The notes below the pieces were generated by a model that made no database searches, was not told the DNA's origin, and saw only the letters and a program-made list of their open reading frames with translations. 64,000 bases of DNA from contig NW_024468514.1 in NCBI RefSeq assembly GCF_001632365.1, positions 105,624 to 169,623 on the forward strand. Direction: 5' to 3'. This document shows, one piece after another, positions 34,061-46,445 of the stretch. This DNA is from Laetiporus sulphureus 93-53. Its lineage: Eukaryota > Basidiomycota > Agaricomycetes > Polyporales > Laetiporaceae. Position numbers and translations under genes: made by a program. Within the stretch, counting starts at the first letter, position 1, and the number at the start of each line of letters is the position of its first letter.

Positions 34061-36904
34061 ATGTCATCAGGTGACGCCGACGTTTTATCGGAGCTACTGA
34101 TCGCCCAGTTGTTGGATGATGACGTCCAGACGATGATCGGATTTCAGGCGGCACAGAAAGCACAGCTAGCAGAGATAATCACCGACTCTGCCCCTGGCAA
34201 AGGGAAGGCTCCTCAGAGGGAGGAATCGGATGAAGAGATGCTGTGTGATGACAACGATCTTGCGATCCAGCTATTCGCAGAAACTGTACGCCTCAGTCGA
34301 GACGCGGCACTGGCACAATCCCTACAACATTCCCATAATGCAAGCGCTACTGCAGATCTGCAGTATGCCCAACAGCTCGTCGCAGCAGACAAGAAGTTAT
34401 TGCTTGATTCCGAGTTTGCACGGCGGCTACAGGAGGCGACTGACCGTGGCGATAATGACATTGATACTGCAAACTTCAGGGATGCGGAAAGGTGAGAAGA
34501 TATAGATCAATGCGTTGAACACGTTGGAGCTGTTCTTACGATTTTGTAGTGTGCTTGGTCCGGAAGTAATCGAACAACTTCTGGTGGGTTTTGATTTGCC
34601 ATCAGCGAGTGTGGCAAGTATTTAAAGGAGCGCCCTGGCAGGCTCCCGATCCTAATGACAAGGGGAAGGGTAAAGGCAAGCGTCGGTTGTCGAGTCCTGC
34701 GGACGAGGAAGAATTGCCTCGCGCAAAACATCAAAGAACTGAACATCCCAGCAGTCCAGAAGGTGAGCCTTTCAGCTCCATCATCTTACTCCCTCTGCTA
34801 CAGCCTTTTGGCATCACTTTCCAGTGATAGTCATCAGCGACGACGAATGCAATGATACAGACCCTCTATACCCGACCTGCGGAATTTGCCTTGAAACATT
34901 CAGGGCGACACACTCTCCACTCAAAGCCTCCGCTTCTGCTAATTCTTCGTCGCGTCTTCCTTTTGGGCTCCGCCTTCCGTGTCCCGGCTCACACGCATAC
35001 TGCCTCGATTGCTTGAGCAAACATATACGGAGCAAGCTTGACCCTAATGACGATAACTCTGGTAATCCTGAAACTGTTGTCTTCCCTATTCGGTGTCCAG
35101 AATGCTCCCTCACGGAGTGGGCAGATGGGATACCTGATGAGATTGCAGAGCGCATCCTGCCGCAGACAGACATGGTTATGTGGGTGAGTCAACGCTACTT
35201 GTATGCTTCCAATGGTAGAAATATTAGATGACTGAATTTTATACTTTTTTCCTCGTTTTCAGTATCATCAGAAGTTGCTGGACAGCATTCCTCGCTACTA
35301 CTGTCCGAACCCTCGTTGCTCTGCCATTGTAGAAGCACACGATGACGAGGATGCGCCACAAGCAACTTGCCCTGTGTGTTCGACCGCAATATGTGTACCA
35401 TGTAAAGTGTTATGGCATGAGGGTTCGTATTCGCACTCCTGCCCATCCACGTAGCTGACGTGCCCTTTTTAGGCTTCTCTTGCGAAGAATATCAGGTAAA
35501 TAATATGATCGAGGAGTTATGAGTTGAATGTTGATAGCGCGCAGGCCTTACCCGAAGATGAAAGATCCCCCGAGGACCAGCAGACCTTGCAGCTCATGAA
35601 GGTATGGATTATATGTTCGAGATCACTCCGTTACTTAATAAGTCGATGCTATCCAGGCACAGCAATGGCGTAGATGCCCGAAGTGCTCGGTACGTAGACA
35701 CCCATGCGACGTTGCACGTCTCTCTGACTATCCGATGGTCAGTTCATCATAGAGCTGACGGTCGGCTGCTATCATATGACCTGCCGCTGTAGGACGGAAT
35801 TCTGCTTCCATTGTGGATGTACGTGGCCTCGCTTTCTCCCCTGATGCTGTCTTTTTGATGAGACTACCTTTCGTCACTAGCCCTTTGGGATGTTAGAAGA
35901 GGAAGATGCTCCCGCGGGCCTGCCTGTGAGTTCTGGGACGAGGAGATGCTGCTCGACGAAGCTGCGCGACGTGACGAGCAGGCACTTGTCCGACCTTTCC
36001 TACCACCGGCGATACCGCAAGTGCCGCGACGATCACCCTCACCCAGATTGGTACCAATGCCGCGACGCCCAAGAAGGCCACCTACACTTCTGAACAGGCC
36101 ACGAGCGCCTCCACCACCGTATGCACCAGGGCTAGTGAGACGAGTACCACCGCCGACAGCACCGTTCCGGCCTGTCACGCTGCCGCCACCAGCAGGACAC
36201 TCGCCGTTTGGTTTCAGCACCCTCGCTGGTGCCATCCGCAGTGCCTTTGCTACCACCAACAGCACCCTCGCTGCCAACGCCCCCGCCAACGGTATGATAC
36301 CGCCGGTAGTGCCAACACCAGCGGCGCCACTACCAGGGCCATCGACGCCGCGAGCAGCAGCAACGACAGCAACGCTGTGGACATTCCGGCCAGCTCTAAA
36401 CAGGCGATCATCGCGGCGGCACTCTGCGCCCTCACCCTCCCCAAATCGCATCCTACGCCCGCCACCGCCAGCAGCAGCGGCACGACCGCCGCCATCGCCA
36501 GCTGTACCACTATCGCTGCCGTCACCACGACCGCAGCCAGATACATCTGTGGAACAAGCTGCACCCGCCGTTGTCAACAGTGCCTCGGAAACATATACAT
36601 TTACTTGGATAGAAGACAATCGTACGTTCACCCTCTACTTTTCCGACCACCCCCACCCCTAACAGGTTTTGCAGAAACGGGAAATCGGAGGCATACGTTC
36701 TCCAAAAGGATGGTTCACAGGCGTGTATGTGGATATTGCAAGGTGCAGTGCGCCTCTATCGCCGACCTGCAAGATCACCTGCGTGAGTCACAGCATGCGG
36801 TGTATGCTTGTTGTGGCCGGTTCTTCAAGCAGGCAGAGGACCTGGAACGACACAGTCGTAGACGCCGTGTCAAACATCATCACCGTGTGCAAAAAGATGG
36901 CTAG
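34061..36904 (+). CDS. RBR-type E3 ubiquitin ligase with C-terminal zinc finger
   Basis: About 750 residues over many exons. The acidic N-terminus has repeated DxAxAxxLQxx-like helices (DLAIQLFAETVRLSRDAALAQSLQ). RING1 has CGICLETF...LPCPGSHAYCLDC...IRCPEC; the IBR has YYCPNPRCSAIV...CPVCSTAICVPCKVLWHEGFSCEEYQ; RING2 has WRRCPKCSFIIEL.VGCYHMTCRCRTEFCFHCG, whose Cys in GCYHMTC is the expected thioester site. A long Pro/Ala/Arg-rich linker follows, then a final exon with CGYCKVQCASIADLQDHLRESQHAVYACCGRFFKQAEDLERH, a C2H2-like finger followed by a second Cys/His cluster. The start MSSGDADVLSELL is the first in-frame ATG. Confidence 0.87.
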
Positions 36905-37546
36905 CGAAGCCGACCACAGTTCATTTGTCCTGTATCATAGTCGTATAACGTGAATGGACAGTTGAAGCTCCGTGGTTCTGCGTCCGAAATGAGCTGACAG
37001 AAAATGCATGCCAACGCAAGCCATACAACTGACTGCCATACGTATGTATCATTTTGAATGTTTCATCATCTCATACTGACGGCTGTGACACGACTGATAA
37101 AATAGCCTCTGACGCCATGACAAGTTGGCGATGATACTAATGCGAACGTACGTCGGGCGTCCCCGCGACCCGTGATCAACAACTCATATCAACTCATATG
37201 TACAAAATGTACAGTATTGCTGTAGTCGAATCAACGGAGGAACTGAAGCAGGAGTATCCTTTGTCGCGACGCTTCTCAACTTTTTCGGACCTGTACTATC
37301 TCAGTCTCGGTATATAAGGTGGATGGTTATGTAAGCAGCTATCCTCGCGATCCTCCGCGCTGTTCGTCATAGACTGACAGCATCGACACTCCGCCGCGCT
37401 GCTCGTCATAGACTGACATCACCGACAAACTTGTTCAACTAAACAGGTTCAATACTAGCTTTCTCGTTGAAGTATAGAAACGTTGACTACCATTTGATCG
37501 CAATGAATGGTATTGAATAAATGGTATCGGATATGTTACATTACAG
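36905..37546. other. Intergenic region with orphan TATA box
   Basis: No gene is recognised. A TATATAAGG box (37311-37319) and a short tandem repeat follow; the only ATG frame after it (37503) codes four residues. The tRNA gene begins at 37547. Confidence 0.5.
37355..37430. repeat. Two-copy tandem repeat, about 39 bp
   Basis: Units CCGCGCTGYTCGTCATAGAC... start near 37355 and 37394; the core TCGTCATAGACTGACA is identical in both. Confidence 0.6.
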
Positions 37547-37617
37547 TCCGACATGGTGTAGTGGCTAACATTATCGCCTCTCACGCGATAGCCCAGGGTT
37601 CGATTCCCCGTGTCGGA
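37547..37617 (+). tRNA. tRNA-Glu (CTC)
   Basis: Folds as a tRNA: acceptor stem TCCGACA/TGTCGGA is a perfect 7-bp pair; D-arm and A-box TGGTGTAGTGG; anticodon stem ATCGC/GCGAT with loop CTCTCAC, anticodon CTC (glutamate); B-box GGTTCGATTCC. One A-C mismatch occurs in the T stem. No intron. A run of five T (37622-37626) follows as a Pol III terminator. Confidence 0.92.
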
Positions 37618-38603
37618 ATACTTTTTGTTGGCTTATTCTTCAGCTGCGTGCTGCTTGCCTGTCGAGGAGGCTAGCCGCCGTCCTGCATCAGTCTTGTGAA
37701 TTGTGAATGATACTTCTTCACGTCATTCGGGTCTCTGTCGGTCCCTTTCGCAAAAGGGGCTCATTCTCAATTGGTGGGCCATAAAATATTATGTTCTATC
37801 CAACGGGCCATGTCTTGGATTTCTGTTGCGCCCGAGCCGATACAAGTTCCTAATAGAATGCACCTTCTTCATCTGGCTGCTTATGAATGCCAAGATTGAC
37901 ACAGCCTGCACAGATTTATTTTTCCACGGGAAACCTGATGAAAAAATGGTGAGAATATCTTAAGTCTGCATATGCAAATAGTTTGGAAATCGTGTGGAGA
38001 CAATTGAATTACGTTACAATTGCTTCACCGAAACATATCGGTATCACATATTTTTGGACTGAAATATCTTCCTTTGGGAAATAGTTTCACTATTGCTGAT
38101 ACGTTTCGGTAAAACAATCGTAACATAATTTAATTGTCTCCGCCCAATTTCCAAACTATTTCCATATCCAGACATAAGATATTTTCACCATTTTTGCATC
38201 AGGTTTCCCGTGGAAAAATAAATCTATGCAGGCTGTGTGAGGGCCTCAACTTTGAACACCCGATGAGTAATAGTGTCTTTCTGATACGTCTTTCGACTAA
38301 TTAGTACACGTACGATGCCTATCATCCTCTTTAACGTCGGACCGCGTGAAAGCGGGCCAAATTACTTGCCAGAAGGTGTAGGAACTGGGCATGGTTGTTT
38401 TTGGTGTTCCCAGGACGTAAGGGAAAAATGTTTATCGCCAGAGTGACATTTTTCGTACGTTTCCACTTAGTAGTACGGGTATCGTAACATGCGAGGCAGT
38501 TGCGAGGCCGAAGAGAAATTCGGCGATGTTGTTGTTACATTTGAAATACAATTCTATCGTACAGTTGAGTTGCGTAGACACTCTCTGACGCCGCCTCTCG
38601 TCT
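37618..38603. other. Intergenic, about 1 kb, holds a palindromic element
   Basis: Between tRNA-Glu and the minus-strand polyol dehydrogenase. Apart from the palindrome (37900-38237) nothing is recognised. Confidence 0.6.
37900..38237. mobile_element. MITE-like palindrome with CACAG termini
   Basis: Two arms of roughly 145 bp (about 37900-38047 and 38093-38237) form an imperfect inverted repeat around a spacer of about 45 bp. The outermost 11 bases are a perfect terminal repeat: CACAGCCTGCA at the left, TGCAGGCTGTG at the right. The element is flanked by TGA on both sides (left ...ATTGA, right TGAGG...), a possible 3-bp target-site duplication. CAC...GTG ends with a 3-bp duplication recall CACTA-type DNA transposons, so a non-autonomous derivative is likely. 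No transposase is encoded. Confidence 0.7.
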
Positions 38604-40035
38604 TCACGGCACGATAGCAATCTTCAATGCACCGCGGCTGCTCATCTTGTCCAATGCTTTCTGATAATCCTCAAGCTTGAAGACATCCGTAACCTAGACC
38701 GTACGTCAGACGATGCATTATTGCGAATACAGACGAAGAACTGATGCACTCACCATTCCCTTGACCTTGACCTTACCGCCATCAAGATACGCGACCGCAC
38801 GGGGGAAGCAGAATGCTTGTGAGAACGAGCCAATGATCTATAGATATGCTCTGTTAGCGCGACGCTGCGTGTAGAGACCATGTCCACATACCTTGATCTC
38901 ATCACCAAAGATCTTGGACGGCGGCCAATGCACCATCGCCTTATTTTCATACACACCATAGATCATGAGTGTACCTCCCCTCCTGACATAATTGATGCTT
39001 TCTTGCGCGAGCTTCTCCACGCCGGTGGCCTCCACGACAACATCGAAACCATAGGGGTTGTCCTTCTTCAGTTGCTCCCACTGCGCTTCCGGGTTCTGCC
39101 TATCCAGCTCGATGTACTCGTCTCCCGCCTCCAGCTGTTTCGCGATGTCCATCTTGATGCCCTTATTTGCCGCGATGGTGACCTTGTGCGCGCCGTTCAA
39201 CTTGAGGAGTTGTGCGAGGATCAAGCCAGTAGGACCTGCGCCGAGCAGGAGGACATCGATCCCGACCGGCGGGCTCAATTTGTCCAGACCATGAATCGCG
39301 CATGCGGCAGGTTCGAGTAGCGTCGACTCCTCATCCGTCAAATTGTGAATCTTGTAACATTTCTTCGAGTGGCTGTTGAAGGGTTCAGAACCACACAGCG
39401 TCAATCCAACATGCAGATCACGTACTAGACGATGTACTCTGCGAAACCACCATCCATGGTCACTCCACGGGCATTGAAGTTCTCACAAAGCACGGGCTGT
39501 CCCCGCCGGCAGTAAAAGCAGTGCTCGCACTGCAGCGCATGTATGCGTCAATATACGCCGATTCACGCGCATATATGCGGGCACGCACAGAGATTCCAAC
39601 ATCCGCGACGACACGGTCGCCGATCTCGAAGCCCTGCACGTCCTTGCCAATCTCCACCACCTTGCCAATGGCTTCATGGCCAGGGATGAGCTGATCAAGG
39701 GCGTCAGCATTACACCGGCCGCGCAAGATGCAAATGCGTAGCGTACCGGAAACTTGGCGATGAATTCACCGTCGTGTATGTGCGCGTCCGTCCCGCAGAC
39801 ACCACAGCATGTCACTGTCGTTCACGTTTCACACCTCGGTTCGACGGACGAACAACGATCAGCACGCACCTTTGAGAAGGAGGTCTTCATCCCCGCACTT
39901 TGGAATCGGTACCTCTTTGACCTCAAAATGCTGGGGCTGTATCCAATCGTTCGTCAGCGATTATCGCGCGCGGAGATCATGCAGTGATCAACGCACTCGG
40001 TCGTAGTAGAGCGCTCTCATCGTTCCCTGCGGCAT
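38604..40035 (-). CDS. Zinc-dependent polyol dehydrogenase, second intact paralogue
   Basis: About 345 residues, several exons, ATG at 40033-40035 ([13 protein letters not shown], splice to [11 protein letters not shown]). It has [15 protein letters not shown] and PGHEAIG (catalytic zinc), CEHCFYC (structural zinc), [43 protein letters not shown] and [15 protein letters not shown]. Its amino-acid text is close to the plus-strand gene at 1436-3066 but nucleotide identity is lower, so this pair is an older duplication. The TCC/TGC region around CGVC is uninterrupted here, whereas the other gene has an intron. Expected to oxidise D-arabinitol or sorbitol-like polyols; specificity unknown. Confidence 0.87.
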
Positions 40036-40588
40036 TGTAGACAAAAATTCTTACGTGCTGAGTGTATGCGAAAATGCAGATGGAAGTAGAGACGAAGACA
40101 CGCATTGCAATTCTTCCAGCTGGTATTTATCTGAGCCAGTCGTGAGCACGCGCCGCCCATCGGGCTTGCCGGCCGGTGTTCCGGGGAATTGTGACGTCAC
40201 CTGGCGCTGCGAAACGGGAAGTCAGTGCCACAAAGAGCAATTTATGTCCACGCTGTGACGCGGCAACGCGGTCCCGTGATATGTGACGGGCCGCGTCCTG
40301 TCCGCTTTGGGATGTCTGTGCGCGTTTTCTGCGTGGCGTTGCCGAAAGGGAGCTGGTATCGACGCGAATATCAGCACCCCATTCCGGAGACTGCGCTTGA
40401 TGAGTAGCGTCAGGCAACCGTACGCAGTCACCTTTTTCTAAGCTCCTGTTCAAGCGACGCCATGCGACTCTCTTACACGATAGAAGGGCTCGCAAGACGT
40501 GTGCATTCAGAAAGACACGTCTCGTGTCATCGATAAGCCTATAGAATTATTATTGCAGTGTATTTCAATACCCAAAGGGCAGTCGCTC
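40036..40588. other. Intergenic, 553 bp
   Basis: Upstream of the dehydrogenase at 40035 and 3' flank of the acyl-CoA synthetase. An AT-rich TATTTAT at 40123-40129 may be the dehydrogenase TATA element (ATAAATA on the minus strand). Confidence 0.5.
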
Positions 40589-43330
40589 TCATCTTGAATA
40601 AGAGCCTGCCCCACCATTGCGGTCATTGCTTTTAGACGTCTCCACCCGCCCGACATTCTGCTTTGCGAGATCCTTGATCCACGAGCGGAGGACGTGCTTC
40701 ATGACCTTTCCGCTGGCTGTCTTGGGGACTTCCTCCGGTACGCCGTCCTCTCCTGCAAACCACACCCACGCCGGTGCATTCTGGAGGACCCAGACGTTAG
40801 CGAATGGACATCACTGGCCACATGCCCGATGCTCACCTGAGGGTTCATGCTCCGCGCAACAATTCCTCTCACATCTTCTCTCGACAGCGTCATCGTGTTC
40901 GATTCTCGCACGATCCACGCACCAACAACCTCGCCTAGACGGACGTCAGGCACTGCAACGGCAGCAGCTTCGCGTATCGAGGGGTGTCCCGTTAGCACGT
41001 TCTCAATCTGCACGGGAAAAAGGTTCTGCGCAGGACAGTGAGCTATGCTGTAACCTTGGCAAAAAGCCCATCATTGTCTCACCTCTCCACCACGGATAAT
41101 AATGTCCTGATAACACGAGGTAGTTAGCTCCTGCCATCGGTTTGAAGTGATCGTTCAAATACCTTGATCCTGCCCACAACTGCACATCGCATGGTCAGCT
41201 CAGCATCCGCGTGGAAATAGGTGAACGACGTACTTCTCAGATACCGCTCCTCATCCAATATACCCTTATCGCCCGTATGCATCCACAGAACCCCATCCTT
41301 ATCTCTCCGCATCACCCTCTTAGTTTGCTCCTCATCTTCCCAATACCTACAACCACGTTGATACGTGTGATCTAGCAGCAGAGGTACAACAACTCACCCT
41401 TTCTGCACCAAATATCCCGACACAACAACCTCCCCGGGCTGCCCGATGGGAACAACATTCCCCTCATCATCGACGATCTTCGCCTTCACGTGCGCCAGTG
41501 GCCTACCTACGGTCTCAACGCGCTTGATGATCGGGCCATCGGGCGTGCTTTGAAACGCTACCGGGCTGCACATGCATCGCAGTCAGCGGAGCTGCGAGGC
41601 TCACATCGAATTAGGACGTCTAACCTAGTTTCGGCTGATAAGCGCATAAAAACGTTATCGATGGAAGTACGACATTAGCGAGGAACACATACTCATTCCA
41701 TATGCCACCGTTAGATCCCTCAAGTTCAGCGTCGCGATCAACTGCTTCATCAAATCAATCGGTATCGGCGCGCCCGACGCGACGCCCGTCCTGTTGCGCC
41801 TCGGACGTCAACTCGTGCCTCAGGCCAGCAGCAAGGAACCCACCTGAGCGACCGCGTATCGACCTCATCGCCCGCCTCCCGCCGAGCGAGCACCTCCGCA
41901 AGCACCCCGAGGAAGTGCGTCGGTACGCCATGCAGCGTAGTGCAGCTCTCGCTGACGATGGCGTCCACGATGGCGGGTGCGCTGTAGATCTCGGATGGGT
42001 AGACAATGGAGGCTCCGTGCGCCCATGCGGCAAGGTTACCTATGACGAGGCGTATATATCGCAGACAAAAAGGCAACGAGGTTAGCTTTGAATCACGGGG
42101 GAAAGGGGAGAATACGTATCAAAGCAGTGGAATAGCGGAGGGACATTGCCTGAGCGAGCGTAAAGGTAAATGTGAGTTTGAGAATGACCGAGAGAGCCGA
42201 ACATACCTACAGACTACGTCAGAAGGGGTCAAGCGCATATTGCTCCCTATTGCAAGCGCATTGTTCAAGAGGTTTCGATGCGTGAGCTACAAATTCTACT
42301 TGAGACCATGCCCAATCTCAATGTTTGAAAAGGCAACATACACAGACAGCTTTGGGTGTCCCGGTAGTACCACTTTCGCAACGCGTCAGATGCAGGGCAA
42401 CGCGTGATATACGAACGAGCTTACCTAGTGAACTGCATATTGATCACATCATCGTTTCGCAGCGTCGCTGAGATCTCCTCCACGCGCTTCGTCTCAGAAC
42501 CATCGTCCCGCCATACCAACACCTCGCGGAAATCCACTGCACACCTCACGTCATCCATGTGCTCCTGGAACTTCCTCATGTCACCGGTGTTGTCAACTAC
42601 TATCAGGTGACGTAATGCGGGGAGGGCTTCCTCCTGTATGTCCCCAGGCTCTGCGTACTTGAGAGACGGGAACCTGTCGGATAGCATGGAGACGTAGGCC
42701 GACGTTCTAATATGTGGGACGACGAAGAGGTGACTGATGCCGACGAGTTTCAGCGTGCTGATCTGCATGACCGTCGTCACCGCCTGATTATCTCAAATAA
42801 TTTATGCCACATACTAGTTCGGGTAGCCTGTATGCTGGATTCAACGTCACTAGAATCGCGCCTATGCTCGCACAGGCCCACTGCAACGACGCATATGCAC
42901 TAATGAAATATTACGTGCTCAGTGCATGCAAACACAAGCATTACTCACCACTAACGCACCTATTATTGCCCATCACCACCCCCACACGGTCCCCCTTCTT
43001 CACTCCCAGATCCAACAGCCCCCTAGCAAGCGCCTGTATGTACCTATTGAACTCCTCGAAATCCCATGCCAGGTGTCGCGCGACACCCATGTTGGATGAA
43101 ATCGGCCCTCCGTACGGGCGCGGCCTCTCTTGTCTGCATATCAATGCAGGCCGCGAGCTGTGCTTGCCCAGGATCTCCTGCGCGAAGTATTCTGGCAGAG
43201 TATGGGGAACAAGCGGTGGGTACTTTGGCCCCTCGACAGCGGAAAGCGCTATGGACCGCCTGGCAAGCCGAATTGCAGCGGATCTGCTTGTGGAGGAGGA
43301 ACTGCGAGCACAGGAGAGGAGCATATCCAT
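40589..43330 (-). CDS. AMP-forming acyl-CoA synthetase (medium/long-chain type)
   Basis: ANL-superfamily ligase spread over about ten exons, activating a carboxylic acid with ATP and CoA. Motifs in order: LARGLLDLGVKKGDRVGVVMGN; SLKYAE and an intron-split SGTTGTPKAV (P-loop); NVPPLFHCFG; GASIVYPSE; TTLHGVPTHFLGVL; LRDLTVAYGM; HTGDKG; GRIKDIIIRGGE; NPQVSIG preceded by VGAWIVRE; and PKTASGKVMKHVLR (C-terminal catalytic Lys). The serine-rich N-terminus (MDMLLSCARSSSSTS) may be a mitochondrial presequence. Similar to ACSF2-like fungal synthetases; substrate unknown. The first ATG on this frame is 43330; stop TGA at 40589-40591. Confidence 0.83.
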
Positions 43331-44125
43331 CGATGAGCTGTCAACATCCAAGTCGAAAACGGTGTTGGCATTCGTGGCGCGTTAGTGCAGCACTTGACCT
43401 AGCGGGTTATGATGCGCTCGCTGGTCATGGGAACAGATGGCTGCCCGACTACTCCGACCCTGGGTTTACATCCGACATCCTCATTGCAGGTGACCCGAGC
43501 ACAAGCGTTCGGATATACATAGAGGATGTGCGGCCATGCATGGACGACGAACTGCAACGGAGAGCCGAATATACTGCATGTACGCATGCGAAACATTGAT
43601 GTTGCTGGACAACGTGACGGCCAAGCCGACGCGGTGTCTGGGGGCCACAGAGTCTCAAATTGTAGCGCATTGCGTAGTGTCACGTTAGTGACACTAACGA
43701 AGGCTGAAGGACTCGTCCTGAAGGTGAAGATAAATGCTCGGCTTGGAGAAGGTGCTGCATGGTGAGAGGGAACATGATTCCCGTCAAGTTCCGTACAAGA
43801 AAGTTCAAACACCGGACGCGGTCACGTGGATGGGCGCGATGAAACTCGAGGGACGTGAATCGCGGTCCGCGGAGCCACCGGCCTGCGCCGTGTTCAATGA
43901 CTTGGATCATCATCCTAGGATCATCCAGAGCTGAGGGCAGCGTGATTGCATTACCGCAACCGTGTGATGCCGGCGGGACAAAGCTCGTGCATCCCTTGCA
44001 CTGTCCAGCATAATAAGATACTATCCGAAAGCTCAACGAGAAGCCTATCTTATAGTATCGCTCTACCTGATATAATATGTAGTCAAATCCCACAGGTCGT
44101 GTGCTCCATTCATCGCTGCATCTCA
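43331..44125. other. Intergenic, about 0.8 kb
   Basis: Upstream of the acyl-CoA synthetase and 3' flank of the phosphatase. No gene is recognised. Confidence 0.55.
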
Positions 44126-46445
44126 TCAGGGTCTGCTCGACTGGCCCGTCGGCGCGCACTCCTCCTCCCAGTTGACCGGTGTAAGCTCCCTCACGCGTTC
44201 ACGAAACGCTCCTAGCGTACAGAACTCCGGCGCGCCTGGGAGATGTTTGCCCTTGTGCGCACATATTGGCAGCGTCAAATCTCGGTTTTGGTATCGCATC
44301 CGTACGTCTATCGTCATGCAAACCGCACGAAATCAGCTTATGGAAAGGAGGTTGCCAGGGACGGCCATCACTCACAATGTTCCGAGGGAATATCTGATCG
44401 GCACTGGAACGGCGCAAGGACGGTTTGCCATATTGATGCTGGCTCCTGCTGTTTCCCCTTTCTCCGGAACAACTCAAAGCTTACCGCCGATGAGAAGCCC
44501 GGCCAACTAGGGAGAATCATGTTCCGTGAGCTTCTGGGGATGACGACACAATGACTCGAGGGAGAAGCACTGACTGCTGATCAAATACGTCAAGCGTATT
44601 GCATAACGCTGCAAGACTAGTATCGTGTGTGCTGTGGATGAGAAGCTTGACCGGATCCTTGGGACCCTTGTCCGCCTTGTTTTGCATCTTCTGGGAGAGG
44701 TCACTGAGCAGAGGGCCCATTCCCAATCTTCGAACTTCCTCTGTCTGGTCTATAACCGCATGATATGGATAGGAAGCGAAGTGGAAGTGAGCTCATGAAA
44801 CCGATCATATTCGTAGACCGGGCGTCTCACACCCTGCGATGCAAGTGTCAGCGTGAAGCTTTCCTACACTCGCAAGCGGAGTGCTCCTGACCTGCGAACC
44901 ATTCATGCACGACGGCTTTCTCCTGTTGGCGGAACCGCATTAGGCATGACGCCGTGAGCTTAAACACATCCCGCGAACAAACGAACACGCACAATCAGCC
45001 CTATTACTTCGACGTCCTTGAACTCTGGAGGTATATTAACCCCATGGGCATTCGCAGAGTTGATCTAGAAACACATCCGTTACCCCTGAGAAGTGACGGA
45101 GCAAGAATCACGGAGTACTGACCGTGTCAAGGATTCCTGAAGCCCGCGGCTTCCCATCCAACCGAATAGGATTTCCGCCGATATACTTTGATACCTTCTC
45201 GTCAAGAATAGATAACGACTCATTCCATTCAACAGCGGCAGCTGAGAAAGAATATAAAATTCAATGCGTGGAGGCGGGCTATCGGATCAAGCATCTTATA
45301 CATATACACATACCCTTTGCGAAGCCGATCTGGAGGACTTCCAGCCGCTTGCAGGCCAGGGCGTTGCCGAACAGATTCTCCTCTTTGCTATTCCTTCACA
45401 CGACATGATCGGCGACCTTCTGGGTCATGAACAAAGGGATTGCTCTACCTTATTCTGAGAAACGGTGAGAACTCCTTCCCCGTTTTCTCTTCGGGGTACA
45501 GCCCACGTGCAATCTGCTCGAGAGACTCAATCGTCCTGGGCACGTTCGTGGAGCGCAAGTACACTTCGTCGTTGGAACGTGCGACGTCAGAGATGAAGCC
45601 TAATCTACAGCACGGAGCGTCAACGACGACCATTTGCTTGAGACCTCAGGCACATCTGCAAGACGTGAGCCAGTAGGACATACCTGTCAATGTAAAGCTG
45701 GCGCAACGCTTGGCCAAAGTCGTACGTTGACTGTCATTACGAAGCATCAGTGCAGGATGCCTTGCATGAGAACGTATTCTGCATTTGATCGAACGTAGAT
45801 ACAAGGGAGGAATGATCCGCTTACCTGTCTGCCAATATCGGTCAGTTCTCCCAGCAAGCTACAGCGAGAAGAGGATGGGTATTTAGTGAACAACGTTGCT
45901 TCGGAAATCCAGGTTGAGCAATGTGTGGCTTACCATTCTCCCGGACTGGCGGTGCCATCCGCTCGCTCGACCACTCGAAGCGTTCGAAGGGACTCATCCT
46001 CCCCGGATACTCCAGGGACAATCGGCCTCCCGTTCGTCATGGCAGTGCGGAAGGTATGCGCATGGTGGCAGAACATCCAATGTTCAGGCATGGACGCGGG
46101 TGGGTCGGCCATTCGGACAGCGACCGGTGTACGCTCACCTTCACAAATCAGAACGTTATTTGCTTAGCACTTTGACGGTATGAAACGAGGAACACTACCA
46201 TGTCTGATGTAAATGTGCACCTGTTCAAGCTCAAGCCCGGGGGGTGCTACCGGGTATCCTTCAACGTCGAGCGGAACGTGACCGCTTGGATTCTCCCTTC
46301 CCGATGTCACATTATTGGGTGGCCTATTACTGGGCCCTGCGCTTTCTGCGCCGCTCATTCCTAGGTGTACGCTGGCGCTCCCAGGCGAGACGAGCAGACA
46401 AGAAAACGCGAGAAAGACGTGAAGGTGGTATAGTCGAAAGAGCAT
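44126..46445 (-). CDS. Histidine acid phosphatase, ACP6-like, secretory
   Basis: Secretory-pathway phosphomonoesterase of about 500 residues in about ten exons. Signal peptide: MLFRLYHLHVFLAFSCLLV, ATG at 46443-46445. The active site RHGERTPV is formed across an intron (IYIRHG/ERTPVAVRM); the second-site HD occurs in IHSTHDTSLAAL. Other conserved text: GEWLLGELTDIGRQ-like, STYDFGQALRQLYIDR, LGFISDV, EVYLRSTNVPRTIESLEQI, MRYQNRDLTLPICA...HLPGAPEFCTL. The order matches lysophosphatidic-acid phosphatases (ACP6) more than phytases. The stop is TGA-side at 44126; most internal splice sites were not resolved individually. Confidence 0.82.

Noticed and set aside
35864..36631. 255-aa minus-strand Gly/Arg-rich open frame
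   Set aside because: Antisense shadow of the Pro-rich linker of the RBR ligase; its composition follows from the GC-rich codons.
36669..36953. Alternative reading of the last RBR exon (ending near 36953)
   Set aside because: The other frame gives a clean C2H2-like finger and joins in phase with the previous exon.
37703..37963. 86-aa frame next to tRNA-Glu
   Set aside because: Extends into the left arm of the palindromic element; no coding character.
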